DNA from: Acanthaster planci
Taxonomy: Eukaryota > Echinodermata > Asteroidea > Valvatida > Acanthasteridae
Reading direction: 5' to 3'
DNA length: 60,000 bases
Assembly: GCF_001949145.1 (NCBI RefSeq)
Contig: NW_019091506.1
Span: 539,548 to 599,547, forward strand
The position numbers and the translations under genes were made by a program. This document shows positions 51,601 to 57,600 of this stretch, in pieces. The notes under the pieces are model-generated. The model did no database searches and was not told where the DNA came from. It saw only the letters and a list, made by a program, of their open reading frames with translations. Every line of letters begins with the position of its first letter. Within the stretch, counting starts at the first letter, position 1.

Positions 51601-54600
51601 TTCGACAGAGTATGTTGGCGAAGATCCTAAATGCTAACCTCGTTAGTGGTTCGTCTGTTTTGAGCCCCTTAGGATCGTTTATGGTGTCAGTTCGTCCTTG
51701 CACCAGCAGACTCGTTTTCTGGTCTCAGGGGAATGGTTTTGGACATAAATTTCTATTGGGTATTAATCCTTCAGAGCTAATAATCAAATAGAAATGGATG
51801 GCTCGTTGATGATGCATTTTAATACAAGTTTGACAAGAGCCAAACTATTAAAGAAGGTTTAGTTTAGAGTCTACCAGTAGTTTAACTGGTTGTGTTTATA
51901 TTCCATGCACTGTATCTAACAGTCTGAAAAGCCCAGAATGGTCTACTAAGTGCCACCTGTTCAAGACAGCACTCATTTTTATCGTAGGGACAAAGCCACA
52001 ACTTTTCATTTGATGAGTCATTTCTTTGATCTGCTTTTCCATGTTGGAAACCAAGTCATGTGAAGTTGTTGGATCAGAATGTTGGCAATCGCTATTGGCT
52101 GCGCACACATGCGGCAGATGGCGCTCTTGAAACCCACCGATGACATTCCTTTGAGTATCCTGGTGCTAGCTGATTGGCTGTTCCTCATTTACTTAATTTA
52201 CATATTCTGGGTAGGCTGGTAGACTCTTTCAAGTCCCTCCACTGTTGTTTTCACTCCTGATCTTTGTGGAGAGGGGAGCCATGCTTTTCTATTTCTTCAC
52301 ATTAGGGATTAGGGAGAGTACTTGGATGTGCTTCTGTTGCATTTTTAGCCGGTGCAGGCAAGTCGATCTGTCCAACATGTGGATGTCATTTCTGGGCTTA
52401 ATCATGCAGATCCGAGAAGTCGCCCATACCGGCCAAGCGCATCTCCAACATCATTGAATACCTGACCTACGAGATCTTCAAGTATTCCTGCCGCGGGTTG
52501 TACGAGAACCACAAGTTCCTCTTCACCTTGCTGCTGGCCCTCAAGATTGACCAGCAGCTGGGCATCGTCAGCCACAGTGAGTTCCAGACGCTCATCAAAG
52601 GTAAGACGCGGTGAGGACAGGCACGGTCTTTTGTTGTGACTGCGGCTGGAGTTAATGTGTGCACTAATGGAAGTCACTGGTCTAGTGGCTACATCCACTT
52701 GCCACTGATGTGTGTGTGTCATGCCAAGCCATATAGCCAGTTAATTCAGACATTGCTTATAAATCAGGACAGTGGGTCTGAGGACAGCTCATACCTATCT
52801 CAGATCATCTCGTAAGTTATAACACAGTTGCAGGATTTCTGGCTTCCATTTCAACATTCGCTAGCTGTTGTGCGAAGTGTGTTGGGATTTTTACAAATTG
52901 TCAAAATTCCTGCCAACTTGACAGAGCCCAATTACATCCTCAAGCCCAATTTCATGAGGCTGCTTAACAGTTAGCAGAAAAGTTGGAGAAGATACAATGT
53001 GATACCTTCTCAAGTCAATGAACATTGTGCATGATAGCTTCTTGAGTGATTTGCCAATGGCATAAATTCTTCTTACCTTGTAAACTAGGTGGAGCCGCAT
53101 TGGACCTTAAGGCTGTGCAGCCCAAGCCATTCAAATGGATCACGGACATGACCTGGTTGAATCTGGTCCAACTCAGCAAACTCCAACAGTTTCAGGAAGT
53201 TCTCAACCAGGTAGGATATCAGAACCTCTTGCAGTGTGGGAATAGTTTCCAGTACAAGTGCGACAACCTGTATTCATTTCAGTGGGCGAAACTTGCCAGG
53301 AGCAGTTCTAACATGTCCACGTATTGGGCTAAGGATATTGTATTGTGCATTCAAGTTCAACTTCTGTGGTGCTAAGGAATGGTGGAATTGCCAGTCTTGA
53401 GATTCCTGGTCAAAGTAAAAGGACCCTCTGTGGCTTGTGTGTGTGTAGATAAGAGAGAGACCTTTTTTTACATCACACAGTGATCATCCCTTAGGGTAAA
53501 ACTGCACATGCGCACATTTGTTTACGTGCGTCTGGTTTGGAGTATTCCCCAAGGGCCTTAAATCTGTAACTTTTAGGAGGGTTTGAGGTGAACAGTGCCT
53601 GTGGCATGAGAGTGTCTTCTAGTCTGTCTGTCTGTCTGTCGTGACCAGAAGCATATCCCTCACCTAAGCTGTTGGGTAGTTTTTTTCTACCGGATGCATA
53701 TACGAAGATCGGAGACTCTGACAGAGTGTGTCTGCACCTGCGCAGCATAGTGCACATCAAACATGCATGAGCCTGCGCACAAGTGCAGTGAGGTCCCACC
53801 TGAGGATTGTCACTACTATGTAAAAGCATGAAATCTCTTTTCCCGTTTGGAATGAATTAGTCATCCATGAGGTGATATTTTCGAATGGATGGGATCGGCC
53901 GTTGCAAAATGCAATCAAGTGATAATGTGGGGTCACGAAGTACCCATAGCCTCTTTGACTGGGCAAACAACCTGATTCGTGTACCTCAACAGGTGAATGG
54001 ATTTGTGAATGTCAGAAATGGTGGGCCTACACTCAAATGCCATTGACTCGCATTTTTTGTGCTAACTCAAGAAATTGACTCTCTTGACTGCATTATAAAT
54101 CTGAGCACAGAACAACAGGCAGGGAGTTGCAATTTTATAACAAGACAGAAATCTTCTGTGTGGTATAGATTCAGCGTAATGAGAAGGCATGGAAGGCCTG
54201 GTTTGACAAGGATGCCCCTGAGGAAGAGGTGATCCCCGATGGCTACAACACACTGGAAACATTCAAGAAATTACTTCTCGTCAGGTAAATAAAAACCTCT
54301 AGTCTCCAAACCTCTAGAAGCTAGAATGACATCCGTCTTAATGCTCAAGAAGCGAAGTTGCAAATGAGCAGATGAGAACAATGTAGAGCATTTTTAAGGC
54401 TAATTTTCCATTTCATCCTGACATGCATTAAATTACACAGAGGGTCGACGCGCAAAGGACCTTTGATCAAATAACAAGACAGTAATGAACAGGGGGGAAA
54501 ATATGGAGACATTTTCAAAAAGCAACTCTAGAAATGCCCTTGAAGACAAAAACTAGACAACAAAACTAACAATAGAGTTTACAGATTGTAAAAACAATGG

Positions 54601-57600
54601 ACCAAGACAAAACAAAACAATCCACCGGACTAAGATATACCGAAAGTAGAAATGAAAGCGTTTAAAATTCTCAAATGAAAGAATGAAGGATAGGAGAAGA
54701 ATGACAAGAGATGGAGCTGCTACAGATAATTGGAGACAAATCCCTCACAGAGTTCAAAGAACAGCCATCTCTTGGCTCTGTTTCAACTCGATTCTCGGTT
54801 GTTTTTGCGTTTGGTCGTGTTCAGGAGTTGGTGTACAGACCGTGTCATCCCTCAGGCCCGCAAATACATCGCGCACTCCATGGGCGCCCGCTACGCCGAC
54901 CCCGTCATCCTGGACCTAGAGAAGACCTGGGAGGAAGGCGATGTGAGGACGCCCCTCATCTGCTTCCTGTCCATGGGCAGCGACCCCACCAACCAGATAG
55001 AGGGACTGGCCAAGAAACTCAAAGTCGGTAGGTCCTTCTGCTGCTCAGGAACCGCCGTGCTGTGCGTTCATGAACCGAAAAGATTTTAAACTCCATGCCG
55101 TTGACTGCCACCTGTACCAACTTCAAACAGTGCCCCCTTTTGTGTCGACAGTACTTCCAATAGGCAAAGAGAAATCGGGAACTGGGAAGCCAACTGTTTG
55201 AGTGGGTCAGACAGTTGCCTCAAGCAATAGGTGCTGCATTACAGAGGTAATGGCATGATGTGATTCGTTCTTATCTTTTGTCAGAATGCAGGGCTATCTC
55301 GATGGGTCAGGGGCAGGAGGTTCATGCTAGGAGACTAGTGGCACAGTCCATGGCTGGGGTAAGTTTCACAGGTTGACTCCCAGAAGCATATGCTGTCATT
55401 TACAGGAAGCAACGACCCATGGGACAAAGGGTTTTCATCGCTTCGGCCCATACATCCCTACAGGTCAAACTCCTTCAGCACATTTTGAAAACTTGCCTGC
55501 ATTGATTTCCATGAAGTTGCTGTCATTGGGGAGACTCTATCAAATTTTACTTTAACGGTCAATCAGGAGGTTAGCTAGGAGAATTGTGCCTTCAGCTTGC
55601 CTCCTCCACACCACTCTGTCTCTTGCTGTGATGCCAACCTCTGCCCAGCTACCAGTTCCCATCACCTGTCTTTCTAGCCCCACTGCTCCTTGAGTCCCCC
55701 TCATAGGAGGTGCAAAGTTTAATTTCATCTCCTCTGACCATGTAGTAATACATATTACATTTCATCAATTCAAGCAAGTCCACCTACTCTTGGAACACTT
55801 GTTATAGTAAAAAACTTGTACCAGAAAAACGTTATCAACTCTTGTTATTGTGTGGGAAAAATTCAGTACAGCTGTCAGGCCTGTGGTTAAAAGCTAGTCT
55901 ACTCTGATGGGAACTGAATGCAAACCGTTCCTGTGCCGTCGGAGACCCGTTGATTTCCCAGTAGAAGCCTCGCAGAGTGAAATAAAGGTGTTTCGGGTTT
56001 TATTAGAGATCGATGTACTTTAACTGAGCAACCTGTGTCCATTTTAGGGAGGTTGGGTGCTACTGCAGAACTGCCATCTGGGCTTAGACTTCATGGATGA
56101 GCTTCTAGAGACAGTGACCACCCATGAGCCGGTGCACGAGACTTTCCGAGTGTGGATCACCACAGAGGAACACCCCCGGTTCCCCATCAGCCTCCTGCAG
56201 GTAACAACGCACCTACCCCCTACACACTCATCAAAACAACAAACTCACACTTCCCGGTCAGTAGTGATCTCAGTACTCAGTATCGATCGACGGTTAAACA
56301 TACCATCCACATAAAGGCCCTGTGGTTTGAGTATTTTTAGATGAAAATTTATGTGTGTGCTTTTGGCGGCTTAAGCAAGCAGTGTGCTAACACAAACAGA
56401 TATGTTTCTCTCGGTAAAGAAGCATTTTAAAGGATGGAATGATAAAGAACATTCTTAGAACGTTACTTCTTTTTTGGGAAACCATTCCCTGTGGGATGCT
56501 GCCATCTGATCGCCATTCCCAGTGGGAACAATGCATGTTTCCAAAGGGAAACAACCTTGGACTGTGGCTTTTACACATCATACTCAGGAATTTTGCATCC
56601 CCAATTACGAAAATAGTGAATTTCCAAAGACAATGCATTGCTTTCCATAAAATTGTGTTTGAATAGGAATAGTGTTCCAAATTTGTGGACATTCCCCTAA
56701 CACACACCTTCCCCTGGTCACAGGCATCTATCTTTTATTCCCGCTGTACAAGGCAATGCAGGTGTACAACTCAACAGATTAAGCAATTTGTGTTGGCTTA
56801 ACAGCAATTAAGGCGTATCGAAATAGTTCTCCAAGCAGAACCGAGAAGAGTGCTGCAGTATAAAGCCATGGTGAAGGTGGATCCGTTTGATGCATATGTT
56901 ACTTAGACAGCTAGTGACTCTCTGCCTTTCTGTTGTCACTCATAGTCCTCCATCAAGTTCACCAATGAGCCCCCTCAGGGCGTCAAGGCGGGACTGATGC
57001 GCACCTTTGCCGCCATCACCCAGGACCAGCTAGACATCACCAATCAGCCACAGTGGAAGCCCATGCTGTATGCCGTGGCTTTCCTCCACACCACCGTGCA
57101 GGTAACTCGGTCCCACAGTCACTCAAAAACTTGGTGTCAGTTCACTGGAGTTTCTTTGCCAGAAGTTAACGGTGAAAGTAGAGGCATTGGCCTTGAAAAG
57201 CAACGTCTTTTACAGTGCTGAAATATGGCTCTGCGCAAGTCCCTACTACCCAAGTTGCCGCCCAAGGAAGTTAGGGGCTTTAAAAGCAATTGACTTTTAT
57301 CATCGTTTGCTAAGCATTATCCAATCACCATGTCTGTTGAATGTCATGTGATAGTTCAAACCTCGGACAAACAACATGAATTCTGGACACGCGTAATCCA
57401 TCGGCTTATGTGCACATCCGGCGTGCTCACTAGAGGTGGCAGCAAATCATTTTTTGCAAGTTCAAGTCGTGTCACAAGTCAAAGCTGGTATTTACAAGTC
57501 AAGTCACAAAAATAGCGACTCGAGTCCGACTCGAGTCCAAGTCACATGACTCGAGTCAGCAACTCTGGTGCTCACTGAATCACGGTACGCAAACCTGGTC

